The notes beneath the pieces were generated by a model, which searched no databases, was not told the DNA's origin, and worked only from the letters and a program-made list of their open reading frames with translations. Shown here piece by piece: positions 43,198-52,742 of a stretch of DNA of 64,000 bases. The position numbers were made by a program, and so were the translations under genes. This stretch comes from Aliarcobacter butzleri (lineage in GTDB: Bacteria; Campylobacterota; Campylobacteria; Campylobacterales; Arcobacteraceae): positions 2,170,001 to 2,234,000 of the forward strand of contig NZ_LT906455.1 of the NCBI RefSeq assembly GCF_900187115.1, written 5' to 3'. Position 1 is the stretch's first letter. Every line of letters starts with the position of its first letter.

Positions 43198-44325
43198 ATG
43201 AACTGTAACTATTTTGGAATTTGCGCATCTTGTACTCTTTTTGATAAAACTTATGAAGAACAATTAAACTATAAAATACAAAGAGAAAAAGAAAGATTCT
43301 CAAATTTTACAAATATAGATTTTGACATCATAAAAAGTAATGAATCAAACTTTAGAAATCGAGCTGAATTTAGAATTTGGTGGGAAAAAGGCGAAAATAA
43401 TAAAGAGATTTTATCATATGCAATGAATGACTTTAAAAAAAATATTTTAAAAATAAATTCATGTGAGATGGTAAGTTTTCATATAAAAGAACTTATGCCA
43501 AAACTAATAGATGAACTTCAAAATGATTTAGAACTATCTTTTAAACTATTTGCTGTTGAATTTTTAGGAAGTAGTACAAAAGATATGCTTGTAACTTTGA
43601 TTTATCACAAAAAGTTAGAAGAATCTTGGATACAAAAAGCAAAAGAGATTGAAAAAAAATTAAATATTAAAATCATTGGAAGAAGTAAAAAACAAAGACT
43701 TGTTTTAACAAATGATTATATAAATGAAACTTTAAATATTTCAAATCAAAATTTCTTTTTTGCTTATGAAGAAAATGGATTTACTCAACCAAATACAAAT
43801 GTAAATGTTCAAATGATTGAATGGGTTTTAGAAAATACAAAAAATTCATCAAAAGATTTATGTGAATTATACTGTGGTGGTGGGAATTTCACTATTCCAC
43901 TTTCAACAAAATTTAGAAAAGTTTTAGCAACAGAGATTTCTAAAACATCTATAAAATCAGCTTTAAGAAATTGTTCTTTAAATAAAATAGAAAGTATAAG
44001 TTTTATTAGAATGAGTGCAGAGGATTTTGTACAAGCTTTAAATAAAGTGCGAGCTTTTAATAGACTAAAAGATATAAATCTTGATGATTATGAGTTTGAT
44101 ACTATTTTTATGGATCCACCAAGATCTGGACTTGATGATACAACTAGAAATTTAGCAAAAGATTTTGAAAATATAATATATATTTCATGTAATCCTGAAA
44201 CTTTACATAGAGATTTGGAAGAACTAACTAAAACTCATGAGATTGAAAAGTTTGCTTTATTTGACCAATTTGCATTTACAAATCACATAGAAAGTGGTGT
44301 AATCTTAAGAAAATTAAAAGATTAA
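43198..44325 (+). CDS. trmA: tRNA (uracil-54-C5)-methyltransferase, with an unusual N-terminal cysteine motif
   Basis: TrmA methylates U54 of tRNA with S-adenosylmethionine. The 375-residue protein follows E. coli TrmA closely: NRAEFRIWW, TLIYHKKL, GFTQPNTNVN, ELYCGGGNF, DPPRSGLDD, catalytic Cys331 in YISCNPETL and Glu365 in NHIESGVIL. Unlike E. coli TrmA it begins with C3-x5-C9-x2-C12 (CNYFGICASC) and has Cys89 in KINSCEMV. This is the arrangement that holds a 4Fe-4S cluster in the rRNA methyltransferases RlmC and RlmD. The overall match still favours TrmA, but dual or rRNA specificity should be kept in mind. The AGGGGA site supports the ATG. Confidence 0.88.
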   Translation: MNCNYFGICASCTLFDKTYEEQLNYKIQREKERFSNFTNIDFDIIKSNESNFRNRAEFRIWWEKGENNKEILSYAMNDFKKNILKINSCEMVSFHIKELMPKLIDELQNDLELSFKLFAVEFLGSSTKDMLVTLIYHKKLEESWIQKAKEIEKKLNIKIIGRSKKQRLVLTNDYINETLNISNQNFFFAYEENGFTQPNTNVNVQMIEWVLENTKNSSKDLCELYCGGGNFTIPLSTKFRKVLATEISKTSIKSALRNCSLNKIESISFIRMSAEDFVQALNKVRAFNRLKDINLDDYEFDTIFMDPPRSGLDDTTRNLAKDFENIIYISCNPETLHRDLEELTKTHEIEKFALFDQFAFTNHIESGVILRKLKD

Positions 44326-44337
44326 TCTTTTAATTTT
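44310..44337. terminator. Bidirectional terminator between trmA and the Nudix gene
   Basis: A perfect 28-bp palindrome (each half AAAATTAAAAGATT) overlaps the ends of both convergent genes. It begins with an A run and ends with a T run, so it can terminate both transcripts. Confidence 0.75.
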
Positions 44338-44917
44338 ACTCAGTAATTCCCATTCTTTCATAAAAACCTTTTTTGAATTTAGCTTTTTTATCTATATCTT
44401 CTTCAGCTTTTTCTTTTACAAGAAAATATAAATAATTTCCTTTAGCAACTTTTCCTATTATCATCAAAGATAAAAGAAAAACTACCATTACTATTGATAC
44501 ATATGCAGCAATTCTTTTTATTTTTTTATGACTTTTTGATTCAATTTTTAAAAATATCTTATCTATTTGCTCTTTTAAATCTTTTAAAATATTCTTAGGA
44601 AGATTATTTATATCAAAAAATTCTACTCTTTCATCTTCTAATCCTTGAGCCTTTTTTAGCTCTTCTTCTTCAATAACTGCAAAAAAATATGTTAAATCTA
44701 CTCCACTTTGTAAAGGAATTGTTTCTATCTCACTCCAATTTGAGATTTCCAATCCTACTTCTTTTTGGCACTCTCTTATTATGGCTTCTAATGGTGTTTC
44801 ATCTAAATCAACTTTTCCACCAACTCCATTATATAAGCCTTTTTGCCAATCAGGATTGTTTTTTCTTAATAATAAAATTTTACTTCCATCAGTTACGATG
44901 CCTACAACATAATTCAT
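44336..44917 (-). CDS. Nudix hydrolase with C-terminal membrane anchor
   Basis: A 193-residue protein with an N-terminal Nudix domain and the Nudix box at residues 34-56 (GKVDLDE...RECQKEVGL, one position K for E). Nudix enzymes hydrolyse nucleoside diphosphates linked to another group, such as oxidised nucleotides or nucleotide sugars. Unusually, a single membrane helix (about 137-155) follows the domain, then a charged 38-residue tail ending in KKGFYERMGITE. Most Nudix proteins of this size are soluble. With the Nudix domain probably cytoplasmic, the tail would face the periplasm. The substrate is unknown. Confidence 0.82.
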   Translation of the reverse strand: MNYVVGIVTDGSKILLLRKNNPDWQKGLYNGVGGKVDLDETPLEAIIRECQKEVGLEISNWSEIETIPLQSGVDLTYFFAVIEEEELKKAQGLEDERVEFFDINNLPKNILKDLKEQIDKIFLKIESKSHKKIKRIAAYVSIVMVVFLLSLMIIGKVAKGNYLYFLVKEKAEEDIDKKAKFKKGFYERMGITE

Positions 44918-44985
44918 TTAATAATCATTTCTTTTTAATTTATACTTTATTTAATATTTATAATAAGGTAGTTGGATTATGCCAT

Positions 44986-45036
44986 AAGATATATTAATTA
45001 ATAAAATAACTAAAATTAATATCATTAATATATCTT
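44986..45036. repeat. 13-bp inverted repeat downstream of the split membrane gene
   Basis: AAGATATATTAAT at 44986-44998 and its exact complement at 45024-45036, with a 25-base A/T-rich spacer. It ends 8 bases from the last stop codon of the split gene. It could be a long-loop terminator or a relic of an insertion. Confidence 0.45.
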
Positions 45037-45044
45037 CTGGATTA

Positions 45045-46016
45045 TTACCTTGACTTACTTAAACTCTCATTGTATCTTTTATACCAATATTCTGATTCTT
45101 TTTGACTTTTTTCAACACAATCACCATGTGCATACATATCACTTAATTTTTTCAATGATTTATAAAAATTATAATCTATTGTGTGATTAAGAAATGATAA
45201 TGCTTTAGAGCAATTTTTTCTTTCAAGCCACATTTCAGCACGTTCATATGTACTATTTAATATTACTCGTTCTTTTGTTTTTTCACTTATATCAACTAAA
45301 CTTTTGTTTTTTTCTAATTTTGTTTTTAATTCTTTTTCTTCATCTTCTGTAACATTTCTTATGCTATTTATATATTCAAAACCTAGAAAACCATTCTTTA
45401 TTCCGATTGTAACAAAAGAGAAATCATCAAAGCTATTATATATTTTGCTTGATACTTGTAATTTTTCTACTTTATAGTTTTTATAATTGTTTACATATAA
45501 ATAATAAGTTATTGGTCCTTTTCCAGCAGAATTTTTATTCTTTTGTAAAATTTAAACAGAAAAAGATATTGGCTTAGATATATCATATTTATAATTTATA
45601 TGATTTATTATACTTGAGAAAATAAATATTAATCCCAAATAACTAAATAAAATTAATCCAAATAATACTTTAATTATTGATGAAAAAATACCAATTAAAT
45701 ATAATATAGTAAGAAGATATATAAAAATAAATACACTTGAGATTTTAAAACTAACTTTTAGCAATTCCCAATTTTCTACTACATGGACTGTATCTAAACT
45801 AAAAATTAAAATAGTCCCTAAAAAGAACAATGAAATACTTATTGAATAAAGGATAGATAATCTAAACAGAAATCTTTTATCAGAGTTTAATCTATTACTA
45901 ATTTCTTCATTTTTCTTAAAAACTCTGAAAATCCCACTTTTTTGATATACCTTAAAAAAAATATATATCAAAATTAAAAAAAGAGTTAAATATCCAAATA
46001 TATACAAAAAATTCAT
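45045..46016 (-). pseudogene. Membrane/SEL1-like protein gene split by an in-frame TAA
   Basis: One reading frame runs from the ATG at 46016 to the stop at 45045, interrupted only by TAA at 45552-45554. The first part (154 residues) has about four membrane helices (3-23, 50-73, 92-115, 118-140) and ends KYDISKPISFSV. The frame then continues open for 168 codons without any ATG, GTG or TTG until Met at 45233. This second part looks like real protein, with a charged helical stretch and a C-terminal SEL1-like unit (MYAHGDCVEKSQKESEYWYKRY). I infer a single gene of about 323 codons broken by one nonsense change. It is the downstream partner of a 51-residue ORF whose stop overlaps its start (ATGA). 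Its function is unknown. Confidence 0.72.
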
Positions 46017-46168
46017 ACTACAAAAAATCTTTTTTTAAATGATTGCCAAAAACAATAAAATTTATAAATTACTTCATCAAGTACTATTTTAAGGGGAAAT
46101 AAGAACTGAAAAATATCATCAGGATTATTTTTCATAAACTCTGAAATGATACTTTTCTTAGTTGCCAT
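46013..46168 (-). CDS. Small 51-residue ORF upstream of the split membrane gene
   Basis: A 51-codon frame, starting ATG GCA ACT (MATKKSIISEF...) and ending in TGA that overlaps the ATG of the next gene (ATGA). The product has the stretch NPDDIFQFLFPLKIVLDEV, is partly amphipathic and ends in basic and aromatic residues (FWQSFKKRFFVV). No family is recognised, and only a weak GAAAG site precedes the ATG. The overlap with the following gene and the gene-like composition are the evidence that it is real. Confidence 0.5.
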   Translation of the reverse strand: MATKKSIISEFMKNNPDDIFQFLFPLKIVLDEVIYKFYCFWQSFKKRFFVV

Positions 46169-46231
46169 AGTTAGATTAAACTTTCATTATCAAATTTTAA
46201 TGTACATATTATCACTTTTTAATGTCCATTC

Positions 46232-48109
46232 TCATTTTTTAGTATTTGTGACAAATATATTTAAGTTCAAATGTATAATATCTAAAGCTGCAGGTGTAAC
46301 ACCCGATATGAGGCTAGCATTAAAAATCGTAGGTGGTCTATGTTTTTCAAGCTTTTCTACAACTTCATTTGAAAGACCAGGAAGTCCTTTATAACTAAAA
46401 CTTTCAGGAATAGTTGCTTTTAACATTTTTTTCATTTTTTCTATTTGTTTTTGTTGTTTTTGAATATATCTATAATATTTCGCTTCAATAATTATCTGTT
46501 CTTTTAAATAATTATCAAGGTGTGCAAAACTTGGAACAAGTTTTTCAAATTTGAAAATATCAATACTATTTCTTCCAATCAAATCTACAAGTAAAACTCT
46601 GTCATTGATTTTCTCTTCACCAATACTTTCAAGAAGTTCTAAAGTCTCTTTTTTAGAAGTCATCCATTCATTTGCCATAAATTCAATAGCTTCTTCAATG
46701 GTTTTTCTTTTGTTTTCAACTTTTTTTATAGTTTCATCATCTATCAAACCAAACTTGTGTCCATATTGACTTAATCTTAAATCAGCATTTTCTTCTCTCA
46801 AAAGAAGTCTATATTCAGCCCTACTTGTAAACATTCTATATGGTTCATTTGTACCTTTTGTTACTAAATCGTCGATTAAAACTCCAATATAAGCTTCATC
46901 ACGTCTAAGAATAAAAGGCTCTTTTTCATCTATTGATAAACAGGCATTTATTCCAGCAATTAACCCTTGAGCTGCTGCTTCTTCATAACCTGTTGTAGCA
47001 TTGATTTGCCCTGCATGATATAAATTTTTAATTTTTTTAGTTTCAAGAGTATGTTTTAATTCAGTTGGATCAACATAATCATATTCAATAGCATATCCAT
47101 ATCTAATAATTTTTGCATTTTCCAATCCTTTTACAGAATGAATCATAGCTTTTTGTACATCAATTGGAAGAGAACTTGACATACCATTTATATAGTATTC
47201 TGTACACATTGCAGTTTGTGGTTCTAAGAATAATTGATGTCTATCACGCTCAGCAAATCTATTCACTTTATCTTCAATACTTGGACAATATCTAGGTCCC
47301 AATCCCTCAATCTGACCTGTAAAAAGTGGTGCTCTATAAAAATTTGAAGATATTATTTCGTGAGTTTTTTCATTCGTATAAGTTATATAACATGGAAATT
47401 GTGTTGGAGCAAAATCTGACTTATTAGTTCTAAATGAAAACGGAGCAGGATTTACATCACCTCCGTGCATATCCATTACTGAAAAATCAATAGAGTTTGC
47501 ATCAAGACGAGAAGGTGTTCCTGTTTTTAATCTTCCAACTCTTAAACCTAACTCTTTTAGTTGAGTTGATAAAGTTGTTGAAGGTAATTCCCAAGCACGA
47601 CCAGCTTCATATTTATTTTCACCTATATGAACAAGTCCTCTCATAAATGTACCTGTTGTTAAAACAACTTTTTTTGCAATAAATTCTTCAGTTAATTTTG
47701 TTTTTACTCCACAAACTTCATTATCATTTTTTACTAAAAGTGCAGTAACTTCATCTTGATAAACTTCTAAATTAGGAGTATTATGACAAACTTTTCTCAT
47801 ATATTCTCTATATTTATCCATATCAATTTGAGCTCGACTTCCTTGAACAGCTGCTCCTTTAGAAGCATTTAAAATTCTAAATTGAATTCCTGTATTATCA
47901 GTACAAAGCCCCATTTCTCCACCGATAGCATCAAGTTCTCTAACTAAATGACCTTTTGCTAAACCTCCAATTGCAGGGTTACAACTTGCTGCTCCTATTT
48001 GCTCTACTAACATCGTAATTAATAGAGTTTTTTTGCCCATTCTTGCACTTGCAAGTGATGCTTCAATTCCAGCATGTCCACCACCTACAACAATTACATC
48101 ATAATTCAT
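46232..48109 (-). CDS. mnmG: tRNA uridine-5-carboxymethylaminomethyl modification enzyme MnmG (GidA)
   Basis: MnmG, with MnmE, places the carboxymethylaminomethyl group on wobble U34 of certain tRNAs, using FAD, NADH and methylene-tetrahydrofolate. The 625-residue protein has the FAD motif GGGHAGIEA (8-16), [16 protein letters not shown] (about 43-58), [12 protein letters not shown] (about 191-202), [13 protein letters not shown], and the C-terminal YRYIQKQ...[12 protein letters not shown]...ISGVTPAA region that contacts tRNA and MnmE. Length is normal. It stands alone with its own 5' region of 144 bases shared with ribE. Confidence 0.97.
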   Translation of the reverse strand: MNYDVIVVGGGHAGIEASLASARMGKKTLLITMLVEQIGAASCNPAIGGLAKGHLVRELDAIGGEMGLCTDNTGIQFRILNASKGAAVQGSRAQIDMDKYREYMRKVCHNTPNLEVYQDEVTALLVKNDNEVCGVKTKLTEEFIAKKVVLTTGTFMRGLVHIGENKYEAGRAWELPSTTLSTQLKELGLRVGRLKTGTPSRLDANSIDFSVMDMHGGDVNPAPFSFRTNKSDFAPTQFPCYITYTNEKTHEIISSNFYRAPLFTGQIEGLGPRYCPSIEDKVNRFAERDRHQLFLEPQTAMCTEYYINGMSSSLPIDVQKAMIHSVKGLENAKIIRYGYAIEYDYVDPTELKHTLETKKIKNLYHAGQINATTGYEEAAAQGLIAGINACLSIDEKEPFILRRDEAYIGVLIDDLVTKGTNEPYRMFTSRAEYRLLLREENADLRLSQYGHKFGLIDDETIKKVENKRKTIEEAIEFMANEWMTSKKETLELLESIGEEKINDRVLLVDLIGRNSIDIFKFEKLVPSFAHLDNYLKEQIIIEAKYYRYIQKQQKQIEKMKKMLKATIPESFSYKGLPGLSNEVVEKLEKHRPPTIFNASLISGVTPAALDIIHLNLNIFVTNTKK

Positions 48110-48253
48110 TTTATTCCTTTTGAATAAGAGAAAATTTGTTTGAATTTTTTATAAATCAACTGTTTCTTTATAAGATTTTATTTAAGTAAGTTAAAATTAG
48201 CTTCTTAACAATTTTTCGATATTATATCTAAAATTTGAAAAAAGGTTTTTTAA

Positions 48254-48865
48254 GTGTTTACAGGACTTATAAGAGAGATGGCAAAAGTTGTTAGTTTTAA
48301 AAACAATTTTTTAACTTTAAAAGCAAAATACCATCCAAAAATTGGAGATTCTATTGCAATCAATGGAGCTTGTTTAACAGTTGTAAAAATTACAAATGAA
48401 ACTTTTACAGTTGAACTTTCACCTGAATCTCAAAAAATCCTAGCAATGGAAAACTACAAAAATGAAGTTCATATCGAACCAGCTATGATGATGGGAGATA
48501 GATTTGAAGGTCATATTGTTCAAGGTCACGTAGATTGTTTAGGCACAGTAAAAACAATAAAACAAAATGGAAATTCAACTGATTTTTTTATTAGTTTACC
48601 AAAAGAGTACTCGAAATATATCATTCCAAAAGGAAGTGTCACAATAGATGGAGTTTCACTTACAGTAAATGAAGTTTTAAAAGATGAATTTAGACTTACT
48701 ATTATTCCTCATACGATAGAAAATACTCTTTTTAAAAACTATAAAATAGGAACAAAAGTAAATCTTGAAACAGATATGTTTGCAAGATATATTTATAATA
48801 TGTTTAAAAATAAAAAAGATAATCTTTCTTGGGGAGATGTTGATAGAATAATGGCTAGTTATTGA
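48254..48865 (+). CDS. ribE: Riboflavin synthase, alpha subunit
   Basis: RibE converts two molecules of 6,7-dimethyl-8-ribityllumazine to riboflavin. The 203-residue protein begins MFTGLI (GTG start at 48254, AAAGG site upstream) and has two similar beta-barrel halves. Each half carries the lumazine-binding pattern: SIAINGACLTVV with VELSPES in the first, and GSVTIDGVSLTVNEV with IIPHTIENT in the second. GHIVQGHVDCLG lies between them. The gene ends inside the mreC 3' end: the two stops overlap within 7 bases, leaving no room for a terminator. Confidence 0.95.
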   Translation: MFTGLIREMAKVVSFKNNFLTLKAKYHPKIGDSIAINGACLTVVKITNETFTVELSPESQKILAMENYKNEVHIEPAMMMGDRFEGHIVQGHVDCLGTVKTIKQNGNSTDFFISLPKEYSKYIIPKGSVTIDGVSLTVNEVLKDEFRLTIIPHTIENTLFKNYKIGTKVNLETDMFARYIYNMFKNKKDNLSWGDVDRIMASY

Positions 48866-49665
48866 ATCTTTTGATGACTTTGCATTATTAATTGCTCTTG
48901 TTGATAATTGTCATTATATATATAAAAATATTTCTTTTTCAAGGCATTTACATAAGGTTTAATCGTTGCTACTTTCATATTAGCTTGTTCAGATACTTCC
49001 AAAACTTTTCCAACTTTTAATCCTTCAAAAAAGATATTATCCATTCCTGAAGTTATAACTTCATCACCTATATTTATATCAGACCAAATTGGAATAAATT
49101 TAACTTTTAATTCATCAGTACCTGCTCCAGCAGTTGTAACAATTCCTGGACTTCTTGCTTCTCCTACAAATACAGCATAAGTACAATCTTTATTACCATT
49201 TAATAATCCAACTGATTTTCCATTTCTATTTACTGCTATTCCTGCTGCAAAATTTTCAGAAATTAAACCCAAAATTTTTTCATCTTGAGGAGTTTTATCC
49301 AACCAAACTCTCGTAAAATCATTAAAATCAACATAAGATAAAACTTTTACTAATTCAATTTGTGGTTTAACTTCTGGGATTTCTACATGAATTAAAAACT
49401 CTTTTAAAGTATTAAGTTGAGTTTCTACAGTATTATAAAGAATTTTGTACTCTTTTAATTCTAAATTTTGTGTTTCAAGTTCTTTAATCTTTTTTTCATG
49501 TTCAAGATGTTTTTTGAAAAATTCAGAAGCTTCGATATATTTTTCAACATACATACTTTTTAGATTTGAAAAAAATGTAAAATGTTTAACCAAAAGTTCA
49601 TCTACCTCGAAAAGGTAAGATAAACTTAAAGCCACAAAAAGAAAAATAAATAAAAGATGTTTCAT
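48859..49665 (-). CDS. mreC: Rod-shape determining protein MreC
   Basis: MreC is the periplasmic scaffold of the elongasome, anchored in the inner membrane. The 268-residue protein has one N-terminal membrane helix (about residues 3-20), a coiled coil (about 45-95) and a two-barrel beta domain. That domain holds VWLDK, GIAVNRNGKSVGLL and the typical GDEVITSGMDNIFFEGLKVGKV. It follows mreB by 4 bases. MreD and RodA are not in view. It converges on ribE with a 7-base overlap. Confidence 0.93.
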   Translation of the reverse strand: MKHLLFIFLFVALSLSYLFEVDELLVKHFTFFSNLKSMYVEKYIEASEFFKKHLEHEKKIKELETQNLELKEYKILYNTVETQLNTLKEFLIHVEIPEVKPQIELVKVLSYVDFNDFTRVWLDKTPQDEKILGLISENFAAGIAVNRNGKSVGLLNGNKDCTYAVFVGEARSPGIVTTAGAGTDELKVKFIPIWSDINIGDEVITSGMDNIFFEGLKVGKVLEVSEQANMKVATIKPYVNALKKKYFYIYNDNYQQEQLIMQSHQKIQ

Positions 49666-49669
49666 TTAA

Positions 49670-50713
49670 TTATTGAGAGTTTTTCATATCGTTTATTACT
49701 TTTAATAACTCTGGTTCGTCAAGAACTTGACTTGTTCCATAAGCTACTGATAATAAAGGCTCATCTGCAATTTTTACTGGAATTTTTACAATTTCTGCTA
49801 AATACGTATCAATTCCTCTAATTAAAGCTCCACCACCAGTTATAATAATTCCATTATCAACAATATCTCCTGCTAAATCTGGTGGCATATTTTCTAAAAC
49901 ACTTCTAATAGCTGAAGCTATCTCTTTTAAAGGTTCTTTTATAGCGATTCTAACACCTTCACTTCCAAGTTCAATAGTAGATAAGAATCCAGAGTGATCT
50001 CTTCCTTTTACTTTCATTTTTAATTCAGTATCAAGTTTAACTGCTGTTCCAATCTCAATTTTTATAGTTTCAGCTGCTCTTTCTCCAATAAATAGATTAT
50101 AATTTTGTCTTACATACTCAACTATTGATCTATCTATTTTATCTCCAGCAACTTTAATTGATTTGCATAAAACAAGTCCACCTAAAGAAGTAACTCCAAT
50201 CTCAGTTGTTCCTCCACCGATGTCAACTACTACATAACCAGCAGGATCAGAAACTGGAATTCCTGCACCAATTGCTGCTGCCATTGGCTCTTCAACTAAA
50301 AATACCTCTCTAGCTCCTGCGCTCATTGCTGATTCTTCAACTGCTTTTTTCTCAACTTGAGTGATTCCATAAGGGATACAGATAATTACTCTTGGTCTAA
50401 CAAAAGATTTTCTTGAATGCGCTTTTTCAATAAAATATCTAATCATTCTTTCAGTCATTTCAAAGTCTGCAATAACTCCATCTTGCATAGGACGAACTGC
50501 TTGAATATTTAAAGGAGTTTTTCCTATCATTCTTTTTGCTTCTTGTCCTACTGCTAAGATTCTATCTTTACCTTGTCTATCAGTTTGTACTGCAACTACT
50601 GATGGTTCATTTATAATGATACCTTTTCCTTTTATTGAAACTATCGTATTTGCTGTTCCTAAATCTATTGCCATATCATTTGAAAAAAGACCTATTATTT
50701 TATCTAAAATCAT
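49670..50713 (-). CDS. mreB: Rod-shape determining actin-like protein MreB
   Basis: MreB is the bacterial actin that directs lateral cell-wall growth. The 347-residue protein has the phosphate-1 motif AIDLGTANT (15-23), connecting motif YVVVDIGGGTTEIG (about 155-168) and the adenosine motif IIITGGGALIRG (about 288-299). An MreB-type membrane-binding N-terminus is present. It lies 3 bases after clpX and 4 bases before mreC in a conserved Campylobacterota order. Confidence 0.98.
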   Translation of the reverse strand: MILDKIIGLFSNDMAIDLGTANTIVSIKGKGIIINEPSVVAVQTDRQGKDRILAVGQEAKRMIGKTPLNIQAVRPMQDGVIADFEMTERMIRYFIEKAHSRKSFVRPRVIICIPYGITQVEKKAVEESAMSAGAREVFLVEEPMAAAIGAGIPVSDPAGYVVVDIGGGTTEIGVTSLGGLVLCKSIKVAGDKIDRSIVEYVRQNYNLFIGERAAETIKIEIGTAVKLDTELKMKVKGRDHSGFLSTIELGSEGVRIAIKEPLKEIASAIRSVLENMPPDLAGDIVDNGIIITGGGALIRGIDTYLAEIVKIPVKIADEPLLSVAYGTSQVLDEPELLKVINDMKNSQ

Positions 50714-50716
50714 TTT

Positions 50717-51940
50717 CTATCCTTTGTTATTTACTATTTTTGGTTCTTGAGTTTTTTCAACAACTTCTTTTGTAATTACTACTGTTTTATTTTTATATTT
50801 TGGAAGATCAAACATAATATCAAGCATAATGTCCTCTAAAATTGACCTTAATCCTCTTGCTCCTGTTTTTCTAACAATTGCAAGTTTTGCCAACTCTTTT
50901 AAAGCATCTTTTTCAAATTCTAAAACTACATTATCTAACTCAAAAAGTTTAACATATTGTTTGATTAGAGCATTTTTAGGTTCAGTTAAAATATGAACCA
51001 TATCATCTTGTGTTATTTCATTTAAAGTAGCAATCATATGTAATCTTCCAATCAATTCTGGAATAAGTCCATATTTTACTAAATCATCAGTTTCTACTTT
51101 AGATATGATTTTATCTTCGTTGTTTTTTGATTTTTTATCTTGATTAAATCCAAGAACATTAGCACCTTGTTTTTTCTTAATAATATCTTCAAGTCCATCA
51201 AAAGCACCACCACAAATAAATAAAATATTTGTTGTATCAACTTGAAGAGCTTCTTGTCCTGGATGTTTTCTTCCACCTTTTGGTGGTACATTTACAACAG
51301 CACCTTCAACTATTTTAAGAAGTGCTTGTTGAACACCTTCTCCAGATACATCTCTAGTGATACTTCTATTTTCACTCATTCTTGCAATTTTATCAACTTC
51401 GTCAATAAAAATTATTCCTCGTTCAGCTTTTTTTATATCGCCATTTGCAGCTTGAACAAGTCTTGTTACTACATTTTCAACATCATCACCAACATAACCA
51501 GCTTCAGTTAAACTTGTAGCATCTGCAATTGCTAAAGGAACATCTAAATATTTTGAAATAGTTTGTGCTAAAAGAGTTTTTCCAGAACCTGTTGGTCCGA
51601 TTAATAAAACATTTGATTTATTTAATTCAATATCATCATTAATCTCTTTTTGTCTAAAGATTCTTTTATAATGATTATAAACAGCAACAGATAAAACTTT
51701 TTTTGCTCTTTCTTGACCAATTACATATTCATCTAAAATATTTTTTAGTTCTTGTGGAGTCTTTATTTTTATCTCTTTTAACTCTTCGTCTTTTTTATCA
51801 TTCTCAGTAATAATATTACCATTCATTATATCGTGAGCTGCATTTACGCAAGATTTACATATACAAGCATTATCACCAGTAATTACTGGATTATCTTTTG
51901 TATCTGTTGCTCCACAAAAATCACATATTAATTTACTCAT
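50717..51940 (-). CDS. clpX: ATP-dependent Clp protease ATP-binding subunit ClpX
   Basis: ClpX unfolds tagged proteins and feeds them to ClpP. The 407-residue protein has the N-terminal C4 zinc domain (Cys6, Cys9, Cys28, Cys31), Walker [10 protein letters not shown] (about 112-120), Walker [12 protein letters not shown], sensor 2 RGLRSILE and the pore loop GYVGDDVE. The RKH loop is present as GGRKHPGQE. Length is normal. It follows lpxA after 10 bases and is probably cotranscribed with fabZ, lpxA, mreB and mreC. Confidence 0.98.
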   Translation of the reverse strand: MSKLICDFCGATDTKDNPVITGDNACICKSCVNAAHDIMNGNIITENDKKDEELKEIKIKTPQELKNILDEYVIGQERAKKVLSVAVYNHYKRIFRQKEINDDIELNKSNVLLIGPTGSGKTLLAQTISKYLDVPLAIADATSLTEAGYVGDDVENVVTRLVQAANGDIKKAERGIIFIDEVDKIARMSENRSITRDVSGEGVQQALLKIVEGAVVNVPPKGGRKHPGQEALQVDTTNILFICGGAFDGLEDIIKKKQGANVLGFNQDKKSKNNEDKIISKVETDDLVKYGLIPELIGRLHMIATLNEITQDDMVHILTEPKNALIKQYVKLFELDNVVLEFEKDALKELAKLAIVRKTGARGLRSILEDIMLDIMFDLPKYKNKTVVITKEVVEKTQEPKIVNNKG

Positions 51941-51950
51941 TTTTTATTAT

Positions 51951-52733
51951 CTACTTTCTATTAAAAGGAATTCCTCTTTTTGTATTTAATACAAAACTAG
52001 CTAATTCTTTTACATATTTATTTTTATCATTATCAAGTAGTTCACGTGCTACATCTTGTAAAGGTTTTCCTACTTCAAAAAGTTCTCTATAGGCATGTTT
52101 TATAGCATCAATATCTTCTCTATTATCAAATCTTCTTCTAAGCCCTGTTAGATTTAAGCCTCTAAGAACTGCTTTATTTCCTTCTGCTAAACAAAATGGT
52201 GGTATATCTTGAGCAACAGCACTTGCTCCTCCAATCATTACTTGAGTTCCAATTTTACAAAATTGATGAATAGGAGTTAATCCACCAACAACTACAAAAT
52301 CATCACACTCAACATGACCAGCTAAAGTTGCACCATTTGCAAAAATACAATTATCTCCAATTATACAATCATGTGCAACATGAACATAACCCATAAATAA
52401 GTTATTACTTCCAATTTTTGTTACACTTCCTCCACCAATTGTTCCTGGATTAAATAAAGTATATTCTCTGATTTTATTATTATCCCCAATAATTAATTCA
52501 ACATCTTCACCATTGAATTTTAAATCTTGAGGAATTGTTCCGATACTTGCATGAGAAAAAATGTGATTATTTTTACCAATAGTTGTTTTACCATCAATTA
52601 GTGTATGAGAATCAATTATTGTTCCATCACCAATTTTTACATTTTTACCAATAATTGTAAATGCACCAATAGTGATATTATCACCTAAAATTGCACCTTC
52701 TTCAATTATTGCTGTTTTGTGAATATTGTTCAT
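51951..52733 (-). CDS. lpxA: UDP-N-acetylglucosamine acyltransferase LpxA
   Basis: LpxA transfers a 3-hydroxyacyl chain to UDP-GlcNAc, the first step of lipid A synthesis. The 260-residue protein is a left-handed beta-helix of hexapeptide repeats (residues 1-185) with the catalytic His121 in GYVHVAHDC, then a C-terminal helical part (RGLNLTGLRRRF). Length is usual. fabZ lies 9 bases upstream and clpX 10 bases downstream. Confidence 0.97.
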   Translation of the reverse strand: MNNIHKTAIIEEGAILGDNITIGAFTIIGKNVKIGDGTIIDSHTLIDGKTTIGKNNHIFSHASIGTIPQDLKFNGEDVELIIGDNNKIREYTLFNPGTIGGGSVTKIGSNNLFMGYVHVAHDCIIGDNCIFANGATLAGHVECDDFVVVGGLTPIHQFCKIGTQVMIGGASAVAQDIPPFCLAEGNKAVLRGLNLTGLRRRFDNREDIDAIKHAYRELFEVGKPLQDVARELLDNDKNKYVKELASFVLNTKRGIPFNRK

Positions 52734-52742
52734 TTATTTAGC

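Noticed and set aside
45552-45554. Recoded stop (selenocysteine or programmed read-through) in the split membrane gene
   Set aside because: The codon is TAA, not TGA, and I see no recoding signal nearby; a nonsense mutation is simpler.
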